Assembly: GCA_016215705.1 (NCBI GenBank)
Contig: JACRIR010000172.1
Location: 1 to 23,954 of the forward strand
Length of the DNA: 23,954 nt
Source: Candidatus Poribacteria bacterium
GTDB lineage: Bacteria; Abyssobacteria; SURF-5
Reading direction: 5' to 3'
Positions within the stretch are counted from its first letter, which is position 1; each line of letters opens with the position of its first letter. The notes under the pieces were generated by a model, which saw nothing but the letters and a program-made list of their open reading frames with translations, did no database searches and was not told where the DNA came from. The translations under genes and the position numbers were made by a program. Positions 13,564-19,583 of the stretch are shown here, piece by piece.

Positions 13564-13787
13564 AAAGGACTTTGACGTTCCTGGCCGTCGCGCTCCTGCT
13601 TGCATTCGTTGTCGTTAGTTGCACTACAACGGAGAAAGGCGCCGTTGTCGGAGGCGCGCTGGGAGCAGGAACAGGAGCAATCATCGGCCATCAAACAGGT
13701 AGTACTGCCGGGGGAGCCCTCATCGGCGGCGCAGTCGGCGCAGTCGGCGGCGGCCTCATCGGCCATGAGATAGACGAAAGCAAGTAG
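13560..13787 (+). CDS. Small glycine-zipper lipoprotein (copy 1)
   Basis: 75 residues. A signal peptide (MKRTLTFLAVALLL...) ends in a lipobox VVSC, so Cys21 is the predicted lipidation site. The rest is a glycine-zipper segment (GAVVGGALGAGTGAIIGHQT, then GGALIGGAVGAVGGGLIGHE), the pattern seen in SlyB/OmpA-like and YMGG-type envelope lipoproteins, whose small residues pack helices in or on membranes. The ATG overlaps the stop of the upstream ATPase gene (ATGA), indicating translational coupling. It is a close paralogue of the next gene but lacks that gene's C-terminal extension. Function is unknown; an outer-membrane or periplasm-facing role is inferred. Confidence 0.8.
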   Translation: MKRTLTFLAVALLLAFVVVSCTTTEKGAVVGGALGAGTGAIIGHQTGSTAGGALIGGAVGAVGGGLIGHEIDESK

Positions 13788-13824
13788 TGTCATGTCACAG
13801 AGTCCCCCAAGGAGGGAAATGATA

Positions 13825-14268
13825 ATGAATAAAAAGTTGGCTCTGGCCGCAACCGCTTTGCTTCTGGGAGTCGCGCTCATGGGTTGCACAACCACAGAGA
13901 AAGGCGCGATCGCAGGAGGCGCGATAGGAGCAGGAACAGGAGCAATCATCGGCCATCAAACAGGTCGTGGAGGTGAAGGAGCCCTCATCGGCGGCGCCGT
14001 CGGCGCAGTCAGCGGCGGCCTCATCGGCCATGAGATAGACAAGAGCCGCGAGCAGCAACAGCCGCCCGCGTCTTATTCGGCGACTCCGCCTCCCGCACCG
14101 CCTGCCTCCAGCACGGGCCAGTATTCCGGCGGCGGTGACTATTACGAAGGAGAACGCGACACCCAGGGTCGCAAGTGGGTGCCCGAGCACTATGAGTACC
14201 GCACCTACACGGCGACTGATGGCTCGACTTATCAGAAACAAGTCCTGGTCCCCGGACATTACGAATAA
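13825..14268 (+). CDS. Glycine-zipper lipoprotein with C-terminal WVPxHY-type tail (copy 2)
   Basis: 147 residues from the ATG at 13825, chosen because AAGGAGG (13809-13815) is 9 nt upstream; the in-frame ATG at 13819 is too close to it. A signal peptide ends in LMGC with lipidation at Cys21. The glycine-zipper region is nearly the same as in the preceding gene, at DNA level too. It is followed by a Pro/Ser/Gly-rich linker (about residues 78-108) and a Tyr-rich tail with WVPEHYEYRTY and VLVPGHYE, resembling the repeated WVPGHW-type motif of some envelope proteins. Probably an outer-membrane-associated lipoprotein from a tandem duplication followed by gain or loss of the tail. Role unknown. 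Confidence 0.8.
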   Translation: MNKKLALAATALLLGVALMGCTTTEKGAIAGGAIGAGTGAIIGHQTGRGGEGALIGGAVGAVSGGLIGHEIDKSREQQQPPASYSATPPPAPPASSTGQYSGGGDYYEGERDTQGRKWVPEHYEYRTYTATDGSTYQKQVLVPGHYE

Positions 14269-14283
14269 GTCCGCGAGAAAACG

Positions 14284-14313
14284 GGGACAGACCCGTTTCA
14301 GAGAGTCTGTCCC
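14284..14313. repeat. REP-like hairpin GGGACAGAC ... GTCTGTCCC
   Basis: A perfect 9-bp inverted repeat (14284-14292 and 14305-14313) with a 12-nt loop lies between the lipoprotein gene and mazG. The arms resemble the GGGACAGAC-type palindromes that are dispersed in many bacterial genomes. It may serve as an RNA 3'-end stabiliser; no T-run follows, so intrinsic termination is unlikely. Confidence 0.6.
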
Positions 14314-14345
14314 TGGTTTCCCTCGCCTTTCTCTTCGGAGCGCTC

Positions 14346-15173
14346 ATGACTGACCCACCAACCCCTCCAAGCGCGGCGACCGCGAGCGTATGCGCCGCGC
14401 TCTACGATTTGGCGCGTCATCTTCGCAGCGAACGCGGATGTCCCTGGGATCGAACGCAAAACCTCGAAAGCATGCACAAATACGTGCGTGAAGAGGCGGA
14501 CGAGCTCGGAGAATCAATCAGAAAAAACGACCCGGCCGGAATCCTGGAAGAGTGGGGTGATGTCTTCTTCATCCTCTTGATGCTCGGAGTCATCGCTGAA
14601 GAGGCCGGTCAATTCACGATCTATGAGGCGATGCGCCTCGTCGAAGCCAAGATGATACGCCGCCACCCCCACGTCTTCGGAAACAGTACGGTGAGCGCCG
14701 TCGAAGACGTCATTGCGCAGTGGGACAAGATCAAATCGCAGGAAAAAAAAGAAGAACCCAAATCGCTCATGGACCGCGACTCCTCATCCGGGTCGGCCCT
14801 CGAGCGCGCGGACCACGTGCAGAAAATTGCCGCCGACGTCGGCTTCGACTGGCCCACCCGCGATGGAATACTCGAGAAAATCAAAGAGGAAATGGCGGAA
14901 TTACACGATGCGTTTGCCGCCGGCGACCCGCATGGAACAGGCGACGAACTTGGCGATTTGCTCTTTTCGTGCGTGAACCTGGCCAGATTTGTTAGAATGG
15001 ACGCGGAAAAGCTGCTTGGCGCAGCCACCGATAAGTTCATCGAGCGGTTCAAGTACATAGAGTCCGAACTCGGCCGCGTCGGCAAGACCCCGCGCGAAGC
15101 GACCCTGGCCGAGATGGACGCGCTGTGGGAGCAGGCAAAGAAATGTGACAAAGGGATTGGGGAAAAAGGCTGA
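14346..15173 (+). CDS. mazG: Nucleoside triphosphate pyrophosphohydrolase MazG
   Basis: 275 residues with two all-alpha MazG domains, as in the E. coli-type enzyme. Domain 1 starts at the conserved CPWDRTQNLESMHKYVREEA; its metal-binding ExxE/ExxD set includes E49, E50 and E53 and then E69 and D72 (EEWGD). Domain 2 repeats the pattern (KEEMAEL at about 180-186, DELGD at 200-204). A hydrophilic, Lys/Glu/Ser-rich linker (about 130-155) joins them. MazG hydrolyses NTPs and dNTPs to NMP plus pyrophosphate, is thought to remove aberrant nucleotides, and affects (p)ppGpp levels in E. coli. The ATG at 14346 has CGGAG about 5-9 nt upstream. The gene follows the REP-like hairpin and precedes the threonine aldolase by 51 nt; no mazEF toxin genes are nearby. 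Confidence 0.93.
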   Translation: MTDPPTPPSAATASVCAALYDLARHLRSERGCPWDRTQNLESMHKYVREEADELGESIRKNDPAGILEEWGDVFFILLMLGVIAEEAGQFTIYEAMRLVEAKMIRRHPHVFGNSTVSAVEDVIAQWDKIKSQEKKEEPKSLMDRDSSSGSALERADHVQKIAADVGFDWPTRDGILEKIKEEMAELHDAFAAGDPHGTGDELGDLLFSCVNLARFVRMDAEKLLGAATDKFIERFKYIESELGRVGKTPREATLAEMDALWEQAKKCDKGIGEKG

Positions 15174-15224
15174 ACATTTCTCAGGCATGATATGGTAACA
15201 GTCAAGAGGACAGGATAAACATTA

Positions 15225-16271
15225 ATGACCAGAATGATTGATCTTCGCAGTGACACCGTAACTAAGCCTTCGCCGGGTATGAGACAGGCGATTTTCAATG
15301 CGGAAGTCGGAGACGACGTTCACGGGGAAGACCCGACTGTAAACAGGCTCCAGGAACGCGTCGCCGCCATGCTCGGGAAAGAGGCCTCGCTGTTCGTGCC
15401 GTCCGGCACAATGGCTAACCAGGTGGCTCTGCTCGCGCACACACGACATGGCGACGAGGTGATCCTCGAGCGCGGATCGCACCTCTTTTATTATGAAGCG
15501 GGCGGACTCGCGGCGGTGGCGGGCGTTCAACCATTCCTTCTTGACGGCCGGCGTGGAATCATCGAGGCGGAACAGGTGGAACAGTCAATCAGGTTTGCCG
15601 ACGTTCACTTGCCGCCAACGAGACTGATCTGGATAGAGAACACCCACAATCGCGGCGGCGGAACGGTGTTCCCGCTCGAAAAACTTAGGGCAATAAGGAG
15701 CGTATCTCTGAACTATTCTATTCCACTGCACATGGATGGAGCCCGCCTGTTCAACGCGTGCGTCGCAGCCGACGTGCCGCCGGAGGAGTATAGCCGGCAG
15801 GTGGATTCGCTCAATTTCTGCTTCTCGAAGGGACTCGGCGCGCCGGTCGGCTCGATAATCGCAGGCAGCGCCGAATTCATCACGCGCGCGCATCGCTATC
15901 GCAAAATGCTCGGCGGCGGCATGAGACAAGTGGGCATCCTCGCGGCTGCGGCCCTCTATGCGCTCGACCACAATATCGAGAGACTCGCGGAAGACCATAA
16001 GAACGCAAAACGCCTGGCCGGTGCGCTCGCCGAACTCGACGGCGTGAAAGTGGTCAACGATCCGGTCGAGACAAACCTCGTTTATTTCGATGTCTCCCGA
16101 ACCGGAATGAATACGCTCGAGCTTAAGAGCGAGTCGGCTGAACGCGGATTGCTGGTGGACCCGATTTCGTTCACCACCATGCGCGCGGTAACGCATCTGG
16201 ATGTTTCCGCCGACGACATCGAACGCGCCATCGAGGTCTTCCGGACAATATTCAAGCGCCCCGGGAAATAA
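15225..16271 (+). CDS. ltaE: Low-specificity L-threonine aldolase
   Basis: 348 residues, fold-type I PLP enzyme. It cleaves L-threonine or L-allo-threonine to glycine and acetaldehyde. The N-terminal [16 protein letters not shown] and [15 protein letters not shown] motifs are diagnostic, as is [17 protein letters not shown] is at 169-174, with the Asp that contacts the PLP ring nitrogen. The Schiff-base lysine is K202 in [13 protein letters not shown]. Length is normal. The start at 15225 is chosen over the ATG at 15234 because a purine-rich AGGACAGGATAA precedes it; the alternative differs by only three residues. It may be co-transcribed with mazG (51-nt gap) but no metabolic link is evident. 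The related phenylserine or beta-hydroxyaspartate aldolases are possible alternatives. Confidence 0.92.
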   Translation: MTRMIDLRSDTVTKPSPGMRQAIFNAEVGDDVHGEDPTVNRLQERVAAMLGKEASLFVPSGTMANQVALLAHTRHGDEVILERGSHLFYYEAGGLAAVAGVQPFLLDGRRGIIEAEQVEQSIRFADVHLPPTRLIWIENTHNRGGGTVFPLEKLRAIRSVSLNYSIPLHMDGARLFNACVAADVPPEEYSRQVDSLNFCFSKGLGAPVGSIIAGSAEFITRAHRYRKMLGGGMRQVGILAAAALYALDHNIERLAEDHKNAKRLAGALAELDGVKVVNDPVETNLVYFDVSRTGMNTLELKSESAERGLLVDPISFTTMRAVTHLDVSADDIERAIEVFRTIFKRPGK

Positions 16272-16287
16272 CGTATCCACTGCCGTC

Positions 16288-16315
16288 GTGCGTTCATGGT
16301 TTGTGGTTTATGATT
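16288..16315. repeat. Heptad array on the minus strand (4 units)
   Basis: Read on the minus strand from 16315 the units are AATCATA, AACCACA, AACCATG, AACGCAC: the same AACC-based 7-nt family as at 12183 and 19584, but in the opposite orientation and more degenerate. Confidence 0.6.
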
Positions 16316-16452
16316 GAAACAACTCAGGGCTGGTAGAGTCAAGTGTATCTGTAAATTTTTCTTTTCATTGGTTGTTTCTTCTTTTTTTTTCTGCAGTTTC
16401 CTCTTCCCCTTTCCCTGTTCATTGTTCATTCGTAATTCGTCCCGCGCCTTGT

Positions 16453-16471
16453 GTCCCGCCTTTCGCGGGAC
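16453..16471. repeat. Hairpin GTCCCGC-CTTTC-GCGGGAC
   Basis: Perfect 7-bp stem (16453-16459 and 16465-16471) with a 5-nt loop. The core CGCGAAAG-type word on the opposite strand is like the hairpins at 19499 and 21256, so it is probably a member of the same dispersed family. Confidence 0.55.
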
Positions 16472-16520
16472 GACATCCGTGTTCCCGGAATTTCTTCTTC
16501 TTTCTTGGTTTTTCTCATCC

Positions 16521-16548
16521 ATAAACCCTGAACCCGAAACTCCGAACC
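16521..16548. repeat. Heptad array (4 units)
   Basis: Units ATAAACC, CTGAACC, CGAAACT, CCGAACC keep a strict 7-nt period with the common core RAAC. A GC hairpin follows immediately at 16549. Confidence 0.6.
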
Positions 16549-16565
16549 CCGCGCGCTTCGCGCGG
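16549..16565. repeat. GC hairpin CCGCGCG-CTT-CGCGCGG
   Basis: 7-bp perfect stem with a 3-nt loop. The core CGCGCGCTTCGCGCG also occurs at 23584-23598, so it is a dispersed element of this genome. Confidence 0.6.
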
Positions 16566-16580
16566 CCCCTTTCGCCTTCT

Positions 16581-16619
16581 TTTCGTTCTGGCCCTACATT
16601 TCGTTCTGGCCCTACATTT
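16581..16619. repeat. 18-bp perfect tandem repeat
   Basis: The unit TTTCGTTCTGGCCCTACA is present twice in a row (16581-16598, 16599-16616) and followed by a further TTT. It lies in non-coding spacer. Confidence 0.85.
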
Positions 16620-16701
16620 GCCTAAACGACCGCATTTATGCAAGATTATGTAAGGTAAGCGAGAAAACATTTCAAGGACACAGGCCCGTCGTTTCCAAGC
16701 T

Positions 16702-16741
16702 GGAACTTGAAACCTGAAACGATTGACCCGAAACCGGTTTC
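16702..16741. repeat. Heptad array ending in a 12-bp palindrome
   Basis: Units GGAACTT, GAAACCT, GAAACGA, TTGACCC, GAAACCG keep 7-nt phase (16702-16736). The last unit forms part of the perfect palindrome GAAACCGGTTTC (16730-16741), 140 bp before the Crp/Fnr-family gene, so an operator role is conceivable but unproven. Confidence 0.5.
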
Positions 16742-16754
16742 TTGGGAGCGCTTG

Positions 16755-16772
16755 ACCACGCCACGGCGTGGT
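16755..16772. repeat. Near-palindrome ACCACGCC-AC-GGCGTGGT
   Basis: An 8-bp perfect inverted repeat (16755-16762 and 16765-16772) separated by 2 nt, upstream of the Crp/Fnr-family gene. It could be a dimeric-protein binding site or a REP remnant. There is no direct evidence for either. Confidence 0.4.
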
Positions 16773-16881
16773 TAGTTGTGGAAGAAAGGTAAAGCGTGGG
16801 AATTAGAGACGATTTTTCTCTTTTTTTCCGGATTCTCCTCGTCTTGTTCCTTTCGTTTTTCCCCTTTCTTAGGAGAGGAAC

Positions 16882-17592
16882 ATGGACCCAAAGAAGATCG
16901 ATCTATTGAGAAAGATCGACGTTTTTGGGGAGTTGACCGACAGGCGCCTCCACCAGATTCTGCCTCTCATCTCGTACCACCGTTTCTCCGAAAAGCAGGT
17001 AATATACATGCCCTCCGACCCGCGCGCCCGCCTCTACGCCATTCTCAGCGGGCGGGTCAAGCTTACCCAGGTCTCCCCTGAGGGCAAAGAACTCGTGCTC
17101 TGTGTCCTGGGCAAGGGCGACGTGTTCGGGGAGCTTTGCCTGTTTGATAAGGGTCCGCACAGCACGCTCGCCACGGCGCTCGAAGACGCCGAGATTTTTT
17201 CCGTCAAATGCTCGGACCTCGCGAAGTTCATGGCGGAAGACGCTGCCGTGGTCACTGCGCTGGGAAAACATGTGGGTGAAAGGCTGCGGACACTCGAACA
17301 GAAACTCTCCGACTTTGCTTTCAAGGACGTTGCGCAGAGGCTCGCCAGCCTGATCGTCGACCTCGCGCACGACTACGGAGAGAAGAAGACCTCCGGCGAA
17401 CACGTGATCGAAATGAAGATAACTCATCAAGACCTCGCCGGCCTTATCGGTTCCACCCGCGAGACCACGACAACAACCTTGAACCAATTCAGAGAAAAAG
17501 GATTGATTGAGTTCAAGAGAGGAAGTATAATTGTAAAGGATATCCAGCGACTCGAATCGCTTGCAAACGGCCATGTGAAGGAAACAACATAG
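16882..17592 (+). CDS. Crp/Fnr-family transcriptional regulator
   Basis: 236 residues. A cyclic-nucleotide-binding-type beta-roll spans about residues 12-120, with SGRVKLTQVSPEGKELVL and GKGDVFGELCLFD, the latter typical of the phosphate-binding cassette. A long dimerisation helix follows (about 122-160). The C-terminal winged helix-turn-helix is at about 178-220 (MKITHQDLAGLIGSTRETTTTTL). No N-terminal cysteine cluster is present (cysteines only at 74, 86 and 110), so an Fnr-type [4Fe-4S] oxygen sensor is unlikely. The ligand is unknown. The ATG at 16882 has AGGAG at 16871-16875, 6 nt upstream. The gene is alone after a 610-bp repeat-rich spacer. Oddly, the last 14 codons and stop are duplicated just downstream. 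Its targets cannot be told from the window. Confidence 0.92.
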   Translation: MDPKKIDLLRKIDVFGELTDRRLHQILPLISYHRFSEKQVIYMPSDPRARLYAILSGRVKLTQVSPEGKELVLCVLGKGDVFGELCLFDKGPHSTLATALEDAEIFSVKCSDLAKFMAEDAAVVTALGKHVGERLRTLEQKLSDFAFKDVAQRLASLIVDLAHDYGEKKTSGEHVIEMKITHQDLAGLIGSTRETTTTTLNQFREKGLIEFKRGSIIVKDIQRLESLANGHVKETT

Positions 17593-17637
17593 GGGCGCGA
17601 TTCACTCGCGAACGAGCATGTGAAGGAAACAGTGTAG
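17548..17637. repeat. 45-bp tandem duplication of the regulator gene's 3' end
   Basis: The final codons SLANGHVKETT-stop (stop at 17590-17592) are followed in the same frame, 45 bp later, by SLANEHVKETV-stop (stop at 17635-17637). CATGTGAAGGAAACA is identical in both copies (starting at 17572 and 17617). The duplication preserves frame and a stop at both ends. Confidence 0.85.
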
Positions 17638-17787
17638 GGGCTCAATTCATTGCGCCCTTGCCGGTGCGAATTGATCCGCACCCGGCGCTCAAAGGAAATT
17701 TTTTCTTCGTGTAATTCCTCGCCTTGCGCGATTCGTGATCCGCAGCTTCTTCTTTGCGGGTCAGATTCTTTTTCCCGGACGGCAGCA
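17593..17787. other. 195-bp spacer after the regulator gene
   Basis: It holds the second copy of the duplicated 3' end (to 17637), a 6-bp stem-loop (GGTGCG 17663-17668 with CGCACC 17677-17682), a short T-run at about 17699-17704 and a copy of the ATTCGTG/TTCTTCTT word (about 17722-17756). The stem and T-run are too far apart for a confident terminator. Confidence 0.5.
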
Positions 17788-18033
17788 ATGGAGAATGCAA
17801 AAGAAAAACCCTTCATATGGGTGAACAAAAAATGGTGCAAGCGGTGCGGACTCTGCAAAGAGTTCTGCCCGCGAGAAGTCTTCACGATTGACAAAGAAGG
17901 CTATCCGCATCCGGAAAACATAGACCGTTGCGTGCGCTGCGGACTCTGTGTGATCCAGTGCCCCGACTACGCCATAGTGGATGACGAGGAAGCAAAGCGG
18001 AAAGTCATCGAGGAATACATCCTGGATGAATAA
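17788..18033 (+). CDS. Two-[4Fe-4S] ferredoxin, KorD/OorD-like
   Basis: 81 residues from the ATG at 17788. The frame is open further upstream to 17650, but that part has no ferredoxin similarity and lies in repeat-like spacer. Two CxxCxxCxxxCP motifs (Cys 17, 20, 23, 27 and 48, 51, 54, 58) bind two [4Fe-4S] clusters. The order WVNKKWCKRCGLCKEFCP, then HPENIDRCVRCGLCVIQCPD, resembles the delta (ferredoxin-like) subunit of 2-oxoacid:ferredoxin oxidoreductases. No alpha, beta or gamma subunit genes are adjacent, so it may be a free electron carrier. It precedes the DUF3786 gene by 30 nt, probably as an operon. No clear ribosome binding site precedes the chosen ATG. Confidence 0.85.
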   Translation: MENAKEKPFIWVNKKWCKRCGLCKEFCPREVFTIDKEGYPHPENIDRCVRCGLCVIQCPDYAIVDDEEAKRKVIEEYILDE

Positions 18034-18063
18034 TTCGGACCACGAATCACGTGGACGGAACAA

Positions 18064-18690
18064 ATGACACCACAAAACACATACGATGAAGCCCGCACCC
18101 TCGCGTGGGACCGGCTGTCGAAGTGCGATCCGGCAAAAGTCGCCTCGGACGGACTCGTGAATCTCAACCATTCCAGCGAACGGCTCATCGTTTCGTTCCT
18201 CGCCGACAACTACCTGGTGGACATTCAATCACAAAAGGTCCTTTTCGAGAATGGGGCCGAACTGTTTCCGTTCCTGTCCGTCCTGATACTCCACTATCTT
18301 GTCGGAATCGATGAGACTCCGCTCGCAAACGAATGGATTTCGTTCCGCGAGTTCGACGGCGGCAACGTCTATTTCGGCTCGTTCAATGACCGCAGCCTGA
18401 CACCTCTCAAAAACGCATTCGGCAACCAGCCCGACGTGCTTCCGCTGGCCGCTGGACCGCTTGGAGCCAATTCGCTCGACTTCGGCGATGTCGGCGTGCG
18501 CATTCCCGTGTTTCCGAAACTGCCGCTGGCAGTAGTCCTGTGGCGCGGCGACTCCGAGTTCCCGCCCGACGCCAACATCCTCTACGACAAAACGGCCAAT
18601 AAAATCCTGCGCACTGAAGACCTCGCCATCTGCGGCGCGCTGACGGTCAGCAAACTCCGCAAAAACGCCGAGAAACTGAAAAAGGGGTGA
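18064..18690 (+). CDS. DUF3786-family protein
   Basis: 208 residues, cytosolic, no signal peptide or membrane segment. The pattern ILHYLVGIDETPLANEWISF, the FGNQPDVLPLAA segment, DFGDVGVRIPVFPKLPLAVV and WRGDSEFPPDANILYD are what I recall for DUF3786, a family found mainly in anaerobic bacteria and archaea, often near or fused to Fe-S proteins. No biochemical function is established to my knowledge. It directly follows the two-cluster ferredoxin, which fits a redox context. There are no conserved cysteines that would suggest its own cluster. The ATG at 18064 has only a weak upstream GGAAC. Family assignment is from memory of conserved motifs and should be tested by profile search. Confidence 0.75.
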   Translation: MTPQNTYDEARTLAWDRLSKCDPAKVASDGLVNLNHSSERLIVSFLADNYLVDIQSQKVLFENGAELFPFLSVLILHYLVGIDETPLANEWISFREFDGGNVYFGSFNDRSLTPLKNAFGNQPDVLPLAAGPLGANSLDFGDVGVRIPVFPKLPLAVVLWRGDSEFPPDANILYDKTANKILRTEDLAICGALTVSKLRKNAEKLKKG

Positions 18691-18751
18691 ATCCGCAGTA
18701 TCACGCCAGCTCGCGCAGCACGGCATAGCCGCAGCCGAAGAGAAAGAGGGA

Positions 18752-18951
18752 ATCCGCAGGTTTCGCAGATTTGCACAGATCCAGGGAAGATGATGATGAT
18801 GATGAAAGAAAAGAAAAAGAAGACTAAAGAAGAGAAGACATCGGCAACCACGGAGCGCACGGAGAACATGGAGAAAGAGCAAATCTCCGTGACCTCGGTG
18901 ATCTCCGTGAATAAGTTCTTGAATCAGTGAGAATCTGCGAAATCTGCGGAT
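18752..18951. repeat. Nested palindrome with 9-nt-period arms
   Basis: The outer arms 18752-18771 and 18932-18951 are inverted copies matching at 19 of 20 bases (right arm: AATCTGCGA AATCTGCGG AT). The inner arms 18849-18873 and 18885-18909 are inverted copies at 19 of 25 bases with an 11-nt loop (right arm built on CTCCGTGAC-like 9-mers). Each arm is internally periodic at 9 nt. Between the left arms is an (ATG)5 and A/G-rich stretch. Confidence 0.85.
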
Positions 18952-18962
18952 AAGAAAAGGAC

Positions 18963-19066
18963 TCATTCGTGATTCGTCGCATTCGTGTTCCAAGCTTCTT
19001 CTTCTCCATTCGTGACATTCGCTTTTTCATTCGTGATATTCGTGTTCCCAGTTTCTTCTTTTCTTG
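18963..19066. repeat. ATTCGTG / TTCTTCTT direct repeats
   Basis: ATTCGTGTTCC followed by AGCTTCTTCTT or AGTTTCTTCTT occurs twice (about 18980 and 19038). Each copy is preceded by 9-nt-spaced ATTCGTG words. A related copy sits before the ferredoxin gene (about 17722-17756). Confidence 0.7.
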
Positions 19067-19096
19067 ATTCCGTGTTCTTAGATAAGGAGACCCGCA

Positions 19097-19321
19097 ATGA
19101 CGCACGACAACGTAAGCAAGTTCGGAAAAGTAACCGGCAAAGAAACCATCGACAACAAAGAACTCGAGGCCGCCCTTCGCGCGCGCGCAAAAGAAAACAG
19201 AATCACCTGCGCCGAGATGTTCGCAATCGCCGAAAAACTCAAGCTCCCCCGCAAAGAAGTCGGCAACGCTGCGACCGAGCTCAAAATCAGAATCCACAAC
19301 TGCCAACTCGGCTGCTTCTAG
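19097..19321 (+). CDS. Small Cys-containing HTH-like protein ending in CQLGCF
   Basis: 74 residues with an excellent ribosome binding site (AAGGAG 19084-19089, 7 nt before the ATG), so it is very likely translated. The N-terminal 30 residues are charged. Residues 36-65 (ITCAEMFAIAEKLKLPRKEV, then GNAATELKIRI) look like a helix-turn-helix or small helical domain. The protein ends in NCQLGCF, and the three cysteines (C38, C69, C73) could bind a metal or form disulfides. I have a loose memory of short proteins with this CQLGCF ending in other anaerobes but cannot name a family. It stands alone: 406 bp of repeats before it and about 350 bp after. Function unknown; regulator or metal-binding protein are possibilities. 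Confidence 0.7.
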   Translation: MTHDNVSKFGKVTGKETIDNKELEAALRARAKENRITCAEMFAIAEKLKLPRKEVGNAATELKIRIHNCQLGCF

Positions 19322-19371
19322 ACTGGTGCGCCGTCAAGACAAAATTTAAGAGTATTGGCGCTTAGTTCTTC

Positions 19372-19399
19372 GTAGGGGCACGGCGCGCCGTGCCCCTAC
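19372..19399. repeat. Perfect 28-bp palindrome (REP-like)
   Basis: Half-site GTAGGGGCACGGCG followed directly by its exact reverse complement. The GTAGGGGC...GCCCCTAC outline is like mobile REP-type elements dispersed in many bacterial genomes. It has no loop, so as DNA it could form a cruciform. Confidence 0.8.
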
Positions 19400-19498
19400 A
19401 AATACCGACAAGACAAACTTGACCTGACCCTGGCTCAACTATGAATTCCCTGCCCAGTCGGGACACGATTTGAAAGGAGTTTCTTCTCTTTTTGTGAC

Positions 19499-19512
19499 CC
19501 CGCGAAAGCGGG
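19499..19512. repeat. Hairpin CCCGC-GAAA-GCGGG (dispersed family)
   Basis: A 5-bp stem closed by a GAAA tetraloop, followed by AATCCA. The same word with one arm mutation is at 21256-21269, and its inverted relative is at 16453. Hairpins of the form CCCGCGAAAGCGGGAATCC are common intergenic repeats in diverse bacteria. Confidence 0.7.
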
Positions 19513-19583
19513 AATCCATGTTCTTAGCAGAGGAGGCGGTCGGGCGACACCCCCTGACGACCCCCGGCCCACTCATAAATTCA

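Larger units (their letters stand above)
16272..16881. other. 610-bp spacer rich in short-period repeats and hairpins
   Basis: No supported gene. It contains three 7-nt-period arrays (16288-16315 reversed, 16521-16548, 16702-16736), three hairpins (16453-16471, 16549-16565, 16755-16772), an 18-bp perfect tandem duplication (16581-16616), a 12-bp palindrome (16730-16741) and several pyrimidine tracts. Small open frames here are low complexity. Confidence 0.75.
18691..19096. other. 406-bp spacer formed of 9-nt-period repeats
   Basis: No supported gene. Most of it is a nested inverted-repeat structure (18752-18951) followed by direct repeats of ATTCGTG words (about 18963-19066). A short frame starting with five ATG codons (18790-18930) is low complexity and composed of the repeats. 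Confidence 0.75.

Noticed and set aside
17663-17704. Intrinsic terminator after the Crp-family gene
   Set aside because: The 6-bp stem and the short T-run are about 16 nt apart, so they do not form a standard terminator.
17650-17787. N-terminal extension of the ferredoxin
   Set aside because: The extra 46 residues come from spacer repeat words and are not ferredoxin-like.
18790-18930. 46-codon frame beginning with five ATG codons and a purine-rich upstream sequence
   Set aside because: It consists of an ATG microsatellite, an A/G tract and 9-nt repeat words; the protein is a Lys/Glu/Thr run with no coding character.
18229-18993. 254-codon minus-strand frame over DUF3786 and its spacer
   Set aside because: Its translation is the antisense of DUF3786 plus low-complexity repeats (His-, Phe- and Leu-runs).
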